Source: Bacillota bacterium | Lineage (GTDB): Bacteria; Bacillota; Clostridia; Lachnospirales; Lachnospiraceae | NCBI GenBank assembly: GCA_023390555.1 | Contig: JAEWCQ010000029.1 | Coordinates: forward strand, 23,810-87,809 | Reading direction: 5' to 3' | DNA length: 64,000 nt | Shown here: positions 8,439 to 17,118 of the stretch, piece by piece | Numbering within the stretch: position 1 is the first letter of the stretch | How the letters are laid out: each line of letters opens with the position of its first letter | Position numbers and translations under genes: made by a program | The notes under the pieces: model-generated | Database searches by the model: none | Told to the model about the DNA's origin: nothing | What the model saw: only the letters and a program-made list of their open reading frames with translations

Positions 8439-8885
8439 TTATTGAAAACTCTTCATTATCTCCACTATCTCACTCTCGTTTTCCGCTGCCAAAAGCTTTT
8501 CTCTGAAATCATCGTGCACAAGCTGACGGAACAGACTGGCCAGTATCTCCAGATGCCGATCCCCATGTCCGACAGCCGGAACACCGATTTGAAACACCAT
8601 CGACACCTCCTCCTTGCCATCCCAGCTGATCGGATGTGCCAGTCTTACAAAGGCAAGTGACGGTTCTTTTACATATTCTGACTTTGCATGCGGTGTAGCC
8701 GTATCAAATCCGACCGCGGTAGAAGATGACGCTTCTCTTTTTAACACATCCGCAATATAACCTTCCTTATTTTCTAACCTTCCGTCTTGTTCCATTGCCT
8801 CCGCTATCGCTTGAATCACATCCTCCTTTGTTTCTGCTTTCAGATGGAACATGACAAGCTCTTTCGTCAATAACTGTTTCTCCAT
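8439..8885 (-). CDS. PTS fructose-type EIIA
   Basis: A 148-aa IIA protein of the fructose/mannitol/Ntr fold. The phosphorylated histidine is in the FDTATPHAKSEYV block near residue 66, followed by the usual LVHDDFREKLL helix. It carries phosphate from HPr to IIB. The ATG at 8885 has AAAGGAG five bases upstream and is preferred to the TTG/ATG readings further up. It is the first gene behind an internal promoter, so the PTS half of the operon can be transcribed independently of the glycyl-radical half. Confidence 0.92.
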   Translation of the reverse strand: MEKQLLTKELVMFHLKAETKEDVIQAIAEAMEQDGRLENKEGYIADVLKREASSSTAVGFDTATPHAKSEYVKEPSLAFVRLAHPISWDGKEEVSMVFQIGVPAVGHGDRHLEILASLFRQLVHDDFREKLLAAENESEIVEIMKSFQ

Positions 8886-8920
8886 TTTTACTCCTTTCAT
8901 CTTTTTTATTACTTGATATT

Positions 8921-8949
8921 AGTGTATATTGTTTGTTATTGCTTTTCAA
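8921..8949 (-). promoter_or_regulatory. internal promoter for the PTS genes with operator-like spacer
   Basis: On the minus strand TTGAAA (8944-8949) and TACACT (8921-8926) are 17 bases apart, upstream of the EIIA gene. The spacer contains TATTGTTTGTTATTG (8927-8941, plus strand), identical at 14 of 15 positions to TATTGTTTATTATTG at 14341-14355 by the promoter of the glycyl-radical gene. Shared control by one repressor is inferred. Confidence 0.6.
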
Positions 8950-8962
8950 GGTGTCCCAGAAA

Positions 8963-8993
8963 CAGAAATTGCACGAGTCTCGTGCAATTTCTG
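8963..8993. other. long perfect hairpin between regulator and PTS genes
   Basis: CAGAAATTGCACGA (8963-8976) and its exact complement (8980-8993) form a 14-bp stem around a 3-base loop, just past the stop of the PRD regulator. On the minus strand only a weak T-rich tail follows, so it may be an inefficient terminator or an RNA processing site that separates expression of the regulator and the PTS genes. Confidence 0.55.
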
Positions 8994-8998
8994 CATTC

Positions 8999-10960
8999 CT
9001 ACCCGTGCAAGATTTTTTCCACTATTTCCTCCAGCTCTTTTTGACCGGAAACACTGCGGATGCAATCAAGTATCTCTCTTTCTTCCGTAAATTCTGTAAA
9101 TTCATGGAAAAAATCTCTTGTCATAGATATATTTTCAAAATTCAGAGCAAGCAAAAAAACAATATCCACTTCTTCCTCTCCCCAACTGACCGGATGTTTC
9201 AAAAATACAAGACTGATACCTGGTTTTCCCACATAACTGCTGTTTCCATGCGGTATTGCAATTCCCTTTCCAAGTGAAGTCGAACAGATTCCTTCTCTTT
9301 CAAAAACACTTGATTCATATTCGTCCAGTGTGTATTTCTCCTTTCTCATTTTGCCACATATTGCACGAATCAATTCCTCTTTTGTAATTTTTTCTTTTTC
9401 AAAGAAAATCAGCTTTCTCGGCATCAGTATATTCATCAGTCCAAAGCGCTCCTGTGTCATGATACTGATTCTGTCGAAATAAGCCTTATCAATATTTTTG
9501 ATATCCTGCTCCGTAATAAAAGAAGAAACCGGCAGGATATCATATTTTTCTGACAACACATCTGACTGAAGCCCGATCAGAATATCATAATCCATGTGAT
9601 CCAGCTGCCGGATATCTTTGGAAGAGATTACCGCAATCACTTTCAGACCATGCATTTTTTCTTCCAGTCTCAAAGCCACAATACCTGCAATATAGGTTCC
9701 GCAGGAGCTGATAAACACCGCTTTGATATGCTTTTCCGCAAGCATGATCGCGCCGCCGAGAAACAATGCCAGAAAAGATAATTCCTGCTCACTGGGCAGC
9801 GCATCGACATATTTTTTGTAATAACGGGCCAGCGAAAAGCTGACTGCGAAAATTCCCGGATACAGTTCTTTTACTTCCTGCAGAAACGGATTTTCGATTT
9901 CAAATCCATATTTTGCGCGAATCAGGGAGGCAGGGAGAAAATGTCTTAGATTACGCTGAAACACCACGGTATCTACCAGCTCCACGTTCAGTATTTCAGA
10001 TACATATTTTGCGACTTCCTCACATATTTCATTCATTTTTTCCTGTCTGATCTTCTGTATGTCTGTGGTCTGTTCCACGGATTCATCCTGATATTCCCCT
10101 GCCAGCAAAAGCATATTCAGATAATCACATTCCTCCTTTGGCAGGCGCGGCATGTTTTTCTGATTTTCCCATTCCTGCCGGATGCCGTCTGCAAGGATGC
10201 TCTTTTGTTCCTCTTTTACATCCTCAAAATACGGCAGGTATTTTTCCTGCCTGACTCTCATAATCTGAATAGCCAGATACTCCACAATCATTTTAAACGA
10301 ATAATCGGTATACCAGATTCCCGCTTTCCGCTCTGCGTTCTGCACCATCTGCAGGGCATGATAGAAATCTGTTTTCCCGTAATTTGCAATACATCGTTTT
10401 TCCTCAGAAACAGAAAGGCGATCGTCCGAAGCTCTCTCCAGCGATACATTTTCAATTCCAAAGCGGCAGAAATGACGAAATGCCTTTCTTTTGAGGAATT
10501 CATCTCCCTCCAGAACAATTCCCTTTCCGGCCACTTTTTTGATTTTCAACCCATACTTATCCAGTTCCAGTTCCATGTTGAAAAGATCATCCGTAATCAC
10601 ATTGCGGCTGACGGACAATTCTTCTGCAAAGAGAGAAATGGTATAGGTACTCCAGCCCGTTAACAGAACATACACAATATAACTGACACGAAACTCCCTG
10701 GAGGTTAATTCCTCCTGGATATCCTTTTCCCTGCGCATCTGCTTTTCTGCCTGCTCATTTCCCTGAAAAACAAAACCCTTCCCGGGCTTTCTCTGCAGTA
10801 CACAGCCTGTCTCCCTGCAGAATTCTTCCACCTCGTTGATATAGGTCTTTACACTCCGCTCCGACATTCCACAAAAAGCAGCCAGTTCTTTTGCAGTAAC
10901 TGACTGTCCGCTTTTCTGCGCCAATTGTTCCATGATATGCAAAGCCTTGGTTGATAACAT
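8999..10960 (-). CDS. PTS-regulated transcriptional activator (MtlR/LicR/ManR type: HTH, two PRDs, EIIB-like, EIIA)
   Basis: A 653-aa regulator. Domain order: N-terminal DNA-binding helices (residues 1-75, SVTAKELAAFCGMSERSVK), a second HTH around 90-145, two PRDs (about 180-400), an EIIB-like domain with Cys in FISSCGTYIAG (about 420-500), and a C-terminal EIIA-like domain with the phosphorylatable His in GIAIPHGNSS (about 520-650). In this family phosphorylation by HPr and the cognate EIIB adjusts activity to sugar supply and overall energy state. Its location between the activase and the PTS genes makes it the likely activator of this operon, acting beside the DeoR protein upstream. GAGGAG precedes the ATG. 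Confidence 0.9.
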   Translation of the reverse strand: MLSTKALHIMEQLAQKSGQSVTAKELAAFCGMSERSVKTYINEVEEFCRETGCVLQRKPGKGFVFQGNEQAEKQMRREKDIQEELTSREFRVSYIVYVLLTGWSTYTISLFAEELSVSRNVITDDLFNMELELDKYGLKIKKVAGKGIVLEGDEFLKRKAFRHFCRFGIENVSLERASDDRLSVSEEKRCIANYGKTDFYHALQMVQNAERKAGIWYTDYSFKMIVEYLAIQIMRVRQEKYLPYFEDVKEEQKSILADGIRQEWENQKNMPRLPKEECDYLNMLLLAGEYQDESVEQTTDIQKIRQEKMNEICEEVAKYVSEILNVELVDTVVFQRNLRHFLPASLIRAKYGFEIENPFLQEVKELYPGIFAVSFSLARYYKKYVDALPSEQELSFLALFLGGAIMLAEKHIKAVFISSCGTYIAGIVALRLEEKMHGLKVIAVISSKDIRQLDHMDYDILIGLQSDVLSEKYDILPVSSFITEQDIKNIDKAYFDRISIMTQERFGLMNILMPRKLIFFEKEKITKEELIRAICGKMRKEKYTLDEYESSVFEREGICSTSLGKGIAIPHGNSSYVGKPGISLVFLKHPVSWGEEEVDIVFLLALNFENISMTRDFFHEFTEFTEEREILDCIRSVSGQKELEEIVEKILHG

Positions 10961-10987
10961 AGTTTCTCCTCTTCTGCCTCATCCAGC

Positions 10988-11911
10988 CTATAGATCCAGA
11001 ATGACCTTCTTTACTCCGCCGCTTTTTGCAATTTCGGCAAAGTGTTCCATCTCCTCTTTGCTGTATCTGGAGGGATTCTCTTCGAAACAAAACGGCTTAT
11101 CCACCAGATGATATTTTGCCTGGGCAAGCGGATTCCAGTTTAAAATTTCATACGTGACCTCCGGATAAATTCCGGTAATATACCGGCTGATCTCTTGGAT
11201 ATTCTCATCTCCGGTTGTAATTCCCGGAATCATCGGTGTACGGATAATCACACGTTCCTTACATTCACTGGACAGCAGGTAGTTCAGATTCTCTAGAATC
11301 CTGTCATTTTGCACACCCGTATACCGTTTATGGAGTTCACAATCTGCAATCTTAAAATCCGCATAAATCAGATCCAGATACGGAACCGCGTTTATTAAGC
11401 TTTCTTTCGGGACATTGAGTGCTGTTTCAATTGCCGTATGAATACCCTCTTTTTTCAATTCCTTTAAAACTGCAACAACAAATTCCGCCTGCAGCAATGG
11501 CTCCCCGCCGGAAAAAGTCACGCCGCCGTCATGCTGAAAAAACACCTTGTCTTTCCGCAGTTCTTCCATGGCCTTTTCCACCGTGATTCTTCTTGCATCC
11601 ATCGAAATCGCCCCGGTCGGGCAAACCTCGGCAATATGCTTCCAGTCCTCTTTTGCCTGTGGATGCAGAATGATTCCGTCCGTTCCCTGCTGCACTCCTC
11701 CATTGACAGAAGCCCTGACACAGTTTCCGCAGTTAATGCATTTATTTTTAAAATAAACAGGTTTGATGCCTGTGTCAATCCCCTCCGGATTATGGCACCA
11801 GACGCAGGAGAGCGGACATCCCTTCAAAAACATGGTCGTCCGGATTCCGTTCCCGTCATGCGTGGAAAACCTTCTTATGTCAAATATTGTTCCCTGTGGT
11901 GTTTCCTTCAT
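10988..11911 (-). CDS. glycyl-radical enzyme activating protein (radical SAM, PflA/PflC type)
   Basis: A 307-aa activase that installs the glycyl radical on the partner enzyme. The radical-SAM cluster motif is GCPLSCVWCHNPEG (Cys32, Cys36, Cys39), followed by a two-cluster ferredoxin insert (CINCGNC ... CPTGAI), typical of activases for non-PFL glycyl-radical dehydratases and lyases; true PflA lacks this insert. TFSGGEPLLQ is the SAM-binding GGE motif. The ATG at 11911 is preceded by GGAGG and preferred to the reading starting at 11953. It directly follows the glycyl-radical gene, the standard pairing. Confidence 0.93.
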   Translation of the reverse strand: MKETPQGTIFDIRRFSTHDGNGIRTTMFLKGCPLSCVWCHNPEGIDTGIKPVYFKNKCINCGNCVRASVNGGVQQGTDGIILHPQAKEDWKHIAEVCPTGAISMDARRITVEKAMEELRKDKVFFQHDGGVTFSGGEPLLQAEFVVAVLKELKKEGIHTAIETALNVPKESLINAVPYLDLIYADFKIADCELHKRYTGVQNDRILENLNYLLSSECKERVIIRTPMIPGITTGDENIQEISRYITGIYPEVTYEILNWNPLAQAKYHLVDKPFCFEENPSRYSKEEMEHFAEIAKSGGVKKVILDL

Positions 11912-11949
11912 CGGTTCTTCCTCCGTGCAGATTTCTCCTGTCAACGTTC

Positions 11950-14304
11950 TCAAATTTCACCATAGCTGGTACGTGCAATAATCTCATTCTGCAATTCGTC
12001 TGCGAGCTCCGTAAAATATGCCGTATATCCGGCAACCCGGATCGTAAGGCTCCGATACTGTTCCGGATTTTTCTGGGCCGCAATCAGATCCTCTTTCCTT
12101 ACGACATTGAACTGGATATGCGGTATTTCCAAATCCACAAATGCCCTTAAGAATTTGGCGAATTTGTCGATTCCCGTCTCTGTCCGGAAAAATTCCGGTA
12201 AAAATTTCATATTCAGCAGTCCGCCATTCGTCGTAAAACTCTTATCCAGCTTGGAAACGGACTTTAAAACTGCGGTCGGCCCTGCAATATCCCTACCATA
12301 GACCGGCGACATACCACCATCTGCCAAAGGGGTCCCCGCATATCTTCCATCCGGTGAAGCTCCGACATTTTCCCCCATCGGGACATGTGCCGATACGGTA
12401 TACATTCCCGTGTGATATTTTCCTCCGCGGTAATTGCTGTATTTGGAAAGGCTTTTCTTGAAATACTGAGCCCATTTTACACCCAGTTCATCGACCCAGT
12501 CTATATCGTTTCCATATTTCGGTACTTTATAGAGCATTTTCGCGCGTAAGACATCATTTCCCTCAAAATTAGTCTGCAATGCATTCAGTAATTCTTTCTT
12601 TCCGACCGACTGATCTTCAAACACCAGCTTCTTTACGGCAGCAAGACTGTCTGCAAGATTTGCGACCTGAATCATCTGAATACCGGAAAAATTATAGACT
12701 GCTCCGCCTGCGGTCACATCCATTCCTCTGTCCATACAAGCATCAATTACCGCTGACAGAAATGGTGTCGGCAACAGATCCATATGTGCCTGCTCCACCT
12801 GCTCACAGGCCTTCACCATTCGCTCCATGTATTCATTCAGATACCGTTCCAATACGGCTTCCAGATCTTCAAAGGTACGGTAGGAGGTAATGTCTCCGTA
12901 ATCAGGTGCGATCTGTTTTCCGCTCATCAGATCCCTGCCGCCGTTCAAAGTAAGTTCTAATATTTTATTTAGATTAAACATTGCAGCATCGCTCCAGCCA
13001 AGATTATTTCCCTGGGTGGTCAGCTCCACACAGCCTACCACCGCGTAATCTCTTGCGTCTTTTTCACTGATGCCCAGTTCCTCCATGGCCGGAATCACAG
13101 CTTTATCATTGAAAAATTGCGGCATTCCACTTCCCTTTGCCACCACATGGATCGCCTCTTTCAGCAGTGCATCCGATGTCTTCTCATGCAGTCTGACCGA
13201 GAGATTTGGCTGCGGCAGTCCCAGATGCTCCTGTGCCTTTAAAAACAGAAAAGATAAGGTATTGGAAAAATCATTTCCATCCGCGTCCTGTCCGCCAATC
13301 GCAATATTAAATCCAATCGGAAAACCTGCGAAGAATTTTGCACTGTTCGCATTTCTCATATAGACAATCTGATTGAATTTCAGCCACAGGCACTCAATCA
13401 TTTCCAGTGCCTGCTGCTCATCCAATTCTCCTGCATCCTTTTCTTTTGCATAATAATCCCATAATATTTCATCCAGTCTTCCCGGTGAAAATGATGATGC
13501 ATTGGACTCCATATGCAGAATCACAAACAGAAACCATAAAGACTGGACTGCTTCATGGAAGCCGACGGGCGGTCTTTCGGAAAGATTCTCACAGATCTGA
13601 GCCAGATTCCTCATGTTCTGTACATATTCCCTCTTTCCTTCCGACTCAGCCTTTTCCAACAGAAGTCTGGCGTAGCGCCGCATGAAATTCCGGGTTCCCT
13701 CCATGACCAGAATCACACTTTCATAAAAGACGCTCTGCTCTCCCTCTGCGGTCTCCAGTTTCTTCTCTGCCTCCTCCTGAATCTTTGCCGGCCCCTGGGC
13801 AAGCCATTTTCTACTGTTCGGACAGATATGTCCCTGCGCATGATCTTTTTGATTTATTTTTACGACTTTGGAAATTTTGTCAATCTCTTCTCCATAACGC
13901 TGCTTTAAGACATCTTCCAACGATTTGCCTTCCCAGTATGGTTTAATTACCTTACGAAAATAGGAGACATCTTCTTCCCTGATCTCAAACTTATCCTGAG
14001 ATCTTGTCGGAAGCGTCTCAAATTCCCGATCTACCCATGCGCTTCCGCTCTCCGGGAACACCACGCCATAACGAACTCCCGCCGTCCGATTGCCGACAAT
14101 CAGTTCTTCCGGCTCAATTGCAATCTCCACCTGTTCGAGTGCTGCCTTTAAAGATAATGCCCGCTGGATCATTCTTGGTTTATCTTCATTCAGTTTATAC
14201 GTTTCCGTAATAATTTTGGCCTGCTCAATCGATGCATAACGCGGCTGGGATAACATTTTTTCTTTTAAGGTACGGATTCTCTCCGTCATTTTCAGCTCGT
14301 TCAT
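11950..14304 (-). CDS. glycyl-radical enzyme of the PflD/YbiW type
   Basis: A 784-aa cytoplasmic glycyl-radical enzyme. The thiyl cysteine is in YAVVGCVELTTQGNN (Cys425, Glu427), and the radical glycine in the C-terminal TIRVAGYTAYF block (Gly759). A single Cys followed by V-E, instead of the Cys-Cys pair of pyruvate formate-lyase, places it among C-O cleaving eliminases and dehydratases. The gene set around it (fructose-like PTS, EI, FSA-type aldolase, activase) matches E. coli pflD/ybiW loci, whose enzymes open 1,5-anhydromannitol-6-P or 1,5-anhydroglucitol-6-P to 1-deoxyfructose-6-P. Which epimer is used here cannot be told. The ATG at 14304 has GGAGG; the one at 14316 has none. Confidence 0.88.
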   Translation of the reverse strand: MNELKMTERIRTLKEKMLSQPRYASIEQAKIITETYKLNEDKPRMIQRALSLKAALEQVEIAIEPEELIVGNRTAGVRYGVVFPESGSAWVDREFETLPTRSQDKFEIREEDVSYFRKVIKPYWEGKSLEDVLKQRYGEEIDKISKVVKINQKDHAQGHICPNSRKWLAQGPAKIQEEAEKKLETAEGEQSVFYESVILVMEGTRNFMRRYARLLLEKAESEGKREYVQNMRNLAQICENLSERPPVGFHEAVQSLWFLFVILHMESNASSFSPGRLDEILWDYYAKEKDAGELDEQQALEMIECLWLKFNQIVYMRNANSAKFFAGFPIGFNIAIGGQDADGNDFSNTLSFLFLKAQEHLGLPQPNLSVRLHEKTSDALLKEAIHVVAKGSGMPQFFNDKAVIPAMEELGISEKDARDYAVVGCVELTTQGNNLGWSDAAMFNLNKILELTLNGGRDLMSGKQIAPDYGDITSYRTFEDLEAVLERYLNEYMERMVKACEQVEQAHMDLLPTPFLSAVIDACMDRGMDVTAGGAVYNFSGIQMIQVANLADSLAAVKKLVFEDQSVGKKELLNALQTNFEGNDVLRAKMLYKVPKYGNDIDWVDELGVKWAQYFKKSLSKYSNYRGGKYHTGMYTVSAHVPMGENVGASPDGRYAGTPLADGGMSPVYGRDIAGPTAVLKSVSKLDKSFTTNGGLLNMKFLPEFFRTETGIDKFAKFLRAFVDLEIPHIQFNVVRKEDLIAAQKNPEQYRSLTIRVAGYTAYFTELADELQNEIIARTSYGEI

Positions 14305-14340
14305 TGTTCCCTCCATTTATTATTATTTGCATTTTATTTT

Positions 14341-14424
14341 TATTGTTTATTATTGTTTTATTATATTCTTGTTCTTTACTGTTGTCAACAATTCTTTATT
14401 ATTTATTATTGTTTTTTATTATAT
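14341..14424. repeat. paired operator-like direct repeats flanking the operon promoter
   Basis: TTTATTATTGTTTTATTATAT (14346-14366) and the same word with two extra T residues (14402-14424) bracket the promoter, one overlapping the -10 box and one upstream of the -35. An additional TATTGTTTATTATTG (14341-14355) overlaps the first. DeoR-family repressors commonly bind repeated AT-rich sites of this sort; assignment to the adjacent DeoR gene is inference. Confidence 0.6.
14360..14388 (-). promoter_or_regulatory. main promoter of the glycyl-radical/PTS operon
   Basis: Minus-strand TTGACA (14383-14388) and TATAAT (14360-14365) are both perfect consensus with a 17-base spacer, about 55 bases before the start codon of the glycyl-radical gene. 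Such a strong core promoter implies control by a repressor; near-identical AT-rich repeats flank it on both sides. Confidence 0.85.
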
Positions 14425-14511
14425 TTCCAGAATGATTTTTTGAAGCAGAACACTAGACATCCAAGAACGAACGTGTACTTCGTACACTCCTGCATGCATT
14501 TCCTATAGAAT

Positions 14512-14560
14512 AAAAAAACGGGGTATTTCAAATCGTTTCCAATTTAAAATACCCCGTTTT
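14512..14560 (-). terminator. Rho-independent terminator after the deoR-type gene
   Basis: AACGGGGTATTT and AAATACCCCGTT form a 12-bp stem. On the minus strand it is followed by seven T residues (14512-14518); on the plus strand only TTTTCC follows. It separates the regulator transcript from the glycyl-radical promoter. The flanking 14425-14511 stretch shows nothing further. Confidence 0.85.
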
Positions 14561-14626
14561 CCAATTTACAATTCTCCGAACGCTTTAAACTTTACAATGC
14601 ACTTCCAACCAGGAAGCATCTGCACT

Positions 14627-15391
14627 CTAAAAGATCCATTCAATATTATATTCCTGCAATTTTTCCCTCACATCTTCCGGCGGCTGTGTTTCTAATACCG
14701 CACCGGTAAAGTCATCCAGCTTTGCATACTTAAACGTCCCATCGGTATTAAACTTCCTGGTTTCCAGCATGATATAGCTCTTCTTGCTGTTATCCAGAAC
14801 CGCCTTCTTGGTAAGACCGTCTTCCACCATATAGGTCGAAACTTCATTGTTGAACAGGTCCACTCCTACCACGCCTACAAAGGCAAGATCAAACCGATAA
14901 TTTACAATCCGCTCTATGGTCTGGCTTCCAACAAACCCATCATGACCTCTGTCAAACGTCCCTCCAATGAAAATAAGCTGTGCTGCTGATGCACCTAAAA
15001 ACTCCAGCATCACATCTACCATATTGGTAACAACCGTGATGTTGAGAGATGATTTCGCGATCAGCTTCGCCAACTCCAGATTCGCCGTTGAGATATCCAG
15101 AAAAACCATATCACCGTCCTTGATCAGACGAATTGCCTTTTCGGCAATCTGCCGTTTTGATTCAATGTTTTTATCCTTCCTCTGGGAAACATCCAGATCG
15201 TGTACGTTGATTCTCTTTTTGACTGCGCCGCCGTACGTCTTCTTCAGTAATCCTCTTTTTTCTAATAAAGTCAGATCCTTTCGAATACTGTCCTCCGTCA
15301 CATGAAACTGTTCACTCAGATCCTTCACGCGGATGGATCCATTTTTATTCACCAATGATACAATCATGCTTTGTCGTTCTTCCGCAAACAT
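14627..15391 (-). CDS. DeoR-family transcriptional repressor
   Basis: A 254-aa regulator with an N-terminal winged helix (residues 1-57, VKDLSEQFHVTEDSIRKDL, LLKKTYGGAV) and a C-terminal DeoR sensor domain that senses sugar phosphates (GDMVFLDIST, VVTNMVDV, LIFIGGTFD, FVGVVGVD). DeoR sensors bind phosphorylated sugars, so the PTS product is a natural ligand. The gene lies directly upstream of the glycyl-radical operon, facing the same way but separated by a terminator, and repeats suited to a DeoR operator flank that operon's promoter. AGAGGAAG precedes the ATG. Confidence 0.9.
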   Translation of the reverse strand: MFAEERQSMIVSLVNKNGSIRVKDLSEQFHVTEDSIRKDLTLLEKRGLLKKTYGGAVKKRINVHDLDVSQRKDKNIESKRQIAEKAIRLIKDGDMVFLDISTANLELAKLIAKSSLNITVVTNMVDVMLEFLGASAAQLIFIGGTFDRGHDGFVGSQTIERIVNYRFDLAFVGVVGVDLFNNEVSTYMVEDGLTKKAVLDNSKKSYIMLETRKFNTDGTFKYAKLDDFTGAVLETQPPEDVREKLQEYNIEWIF

Positions 15392-15475
15392 CTTACTTCC
15401 TCTTCTTTCTGGATAAAACTCTCTGAATCGTCTGTTTTTGAGGCCGATTGACGGGATAACTCCTGCCGTATTCCT

Positions 15476-16891
15476 TTAATCATAATATACGCCGTTACTT
15501 TCCAGCTCCACTTCCAGCCCGTCTGACGACAGCCGCCGGAAGAATCCTTTCTGAATGGAAGAATCCTTCAGAATCGAACTAAAGGAAAACACCAGCGTCT
15601 CTCCGTAGGAAGAGATGGTTCCTTTCAGATTCTGTCCCTTTGACATGGCGAGATACGCATAGAACATGCTGATATAAGGCCGGTATTCCTCAAGGACGGA
15701 AATATTTCCGATATTGGTTACCGTTGAAGTGTTTGCCAATGCCGCCGACGTATATACATAACGAATTGCAATATTTTTCAGGAACAGCGGAACCGCCCTT
15801 GCAATCAGATGCTTCTCATTTGAGACGTTATAAGAAAACAATTTTTCAAGATGCTCCTTATTCAGCTGGGAACGAAGACTCTCGCTGGTAATGTGAAGCA
15901 CCTCTTCAAACGTATATTCCTCTTTTTGGGGACCAAATTCTGCCGATATAACGGTAAAAAAATTCTTGGTCGTCACCGAATTAAAGTACGGCCTTAAGTT
16001 GACCGGAACCGCGATACGGATCGGCTTTTTCCCAGGAATACCATGCATATCCTCGGTATAGACACTCCAGGTAAACGCGCCTACCAGATACTCATTGATG
16101 CTGACGCCGTATCTGTGACACACCTCCTTGAGCGCAGAGATCTTCATATAGCCGTGCATGACCCCAAATTCTCCGGTTCTTAATTTCTCACCCCGCAGCA
16201 AATAAGCCTTCTGTGTCTTATAGCCCTTGGCACAGCTGCGCTTATAATTTTTCAGGAAACTGTCTTCCCGATTCATGGACGTATCACTGCTGAGCGTATC
16301 TCCTAATTTCTCCCGCAACTTGGGATGTACAATACGAAGATACTGATATGTCAGCTCTTTCAGAAAATTGATTCCTCCCATGCCATCGGTCAGCACATGG
16401 AATACCTCCAGATTAATCCGACAGCCATAATAGGTCACACGAAACATATAACTGCGATTTTTATTCTGTACGATATATTGACACGGATAGGTGCTTTCTT
16501 CTCTTACTTTTGGCGCCGGTTTGCCGTTTTCCTCAAAATAATACCAGAAAATACCCTGGCGCAAACGCAGATTAAAACCGTCAAATTTTGGCAAAACCAG
16601 ATTCAAAGCCTGCTGCAGCGGCGCCTTTTGAATCTCTTCGTTCAGCGTCACCGCAATACGGTACACATTGCTCATCGCTTCACCTGCAATGACCGGAAAA
16701 ACATGTGCCGTATTATCCAGTTTGTCCCAACGGATATCGATGTTTCGGCGGAATTTTTCCTCTTCCCGCTTCCGCTTTTTCTCCGCTTTGTCCTCTTTTT
16801 TTTCTGCTCTGGCCTCTTCTTTTTCTGTCTTTCGAATCGCCTTGCGCTCTATTCTCTGGCGTTTTTTTTCTTCTTTTTCTTTTCTTTCCAT
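15476..16891 (-). CDS. condensation/alcohol-acetyltransferase-like protein with charged N-terminal extension
   Basis: A 471-aa protein. The first 50 residues are almost entirely Lys, Glu and Arg and should form a charged helix. The rest resembles the CoA-dependent acyltransferase fold shared by NRPS condensation domains, PapA-type and alcohol acetyltransferases: the HxxxDG catalytic motif appears as FHVLTDGMGG around residue 180, and a PVNLRPYF block corresponds to the DFGWG-side strand region. There is no carrier protein, NRPS or PKS gene nearby, so it probably transfers an acyl group to a small or surface molecule. It lies 84 bases upstream of the deoR-type gene, same strand, so readthrough into it is possible. 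Confidence 0.7.
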   Translation of the reverse strand: MERKEKEEKKRQRIERKAIRKTEKEEARAEKKEDKAEKKRKREEEKFRRNIDIRWDKLDNTAHVFPVIAGEAMSNVYRIAVTLNEEIQKAPLQQALNLVLPKFDGFNLRLRQGIFWYYFEENGKPAPKVREESTYPCQYIVQNKNRSYMFRVTYYGCRINLEVFHVLTDGMGGINFLKELTYQYLRIVHPKLREKLGDTLSSDTSMNREDSFLKNYKRSCAKGYKTQKAYLLRGEKLRTGEFGVMHGYMKISALKEVCHRYGVSINEYLVGAFTWSVYTEDMHGIPGKKPIRIAVPVNLRPYFNSVTTKNFFTVISAEFGPQKEEYTFEEVLHITSESLRSQLNKEHLEKLFSYNVSNEKHLIARAVPLFLKNIAIRYVYTSAALANTSTVTNIGNISVLEEYRPYISMFYAYLAMSKGQNLKGTISSYGETLVFSFSSILKDSSIQKGFFRRLSSDGLEVELESNGVYYD

Positions 16892-17039
16892 TTATTCTTC
16901 AATCCCACTTATTTCTGATAGCCGTTGTAAGTATTTACTAAAAAGTTATTATAATAGAAGCAACCGAAAAATACAACCGCTCAATCCGCAAATACATGCC
17001 GATTCATACAATATCGACCTGATTGTATATAAATTTCTC

Positions 17040-17100
17040 TTGCTTTTTCTTTTGTCAGCATGTAAAATTTCTCCATGGTTTGTGGTATAGCCAGAAACCA
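17040..17100 (+). promoter_or_regulatory. promoter and possible autoregulatory site of the GntR gene
   Basis: TTGCTT (17040-17045) and TAAAAT (17063-17068) are 17 bases apart on the plus strand. Just downstream, TGGTTT (17076-17081) and AAACCA (17095-17100) form an inverted repeat ahead of the ribosome site, a position where a GntR protein could repress itself. The divergent gap 16892-17039 also holds a TATAAT-like word but no convincing second promoter. Confidence 0.4.
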
Positions 17101-17118
17101 CCTGAAGGAGATTTGCAT

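Noticed and set aside
16325..16918. 197-codon plus-strand frame with Phe-rich end
   Set aside because: It is the complement of the Lys/Glu-rich acyltransferase leader, which explains the Phe/Leu/Ser run.
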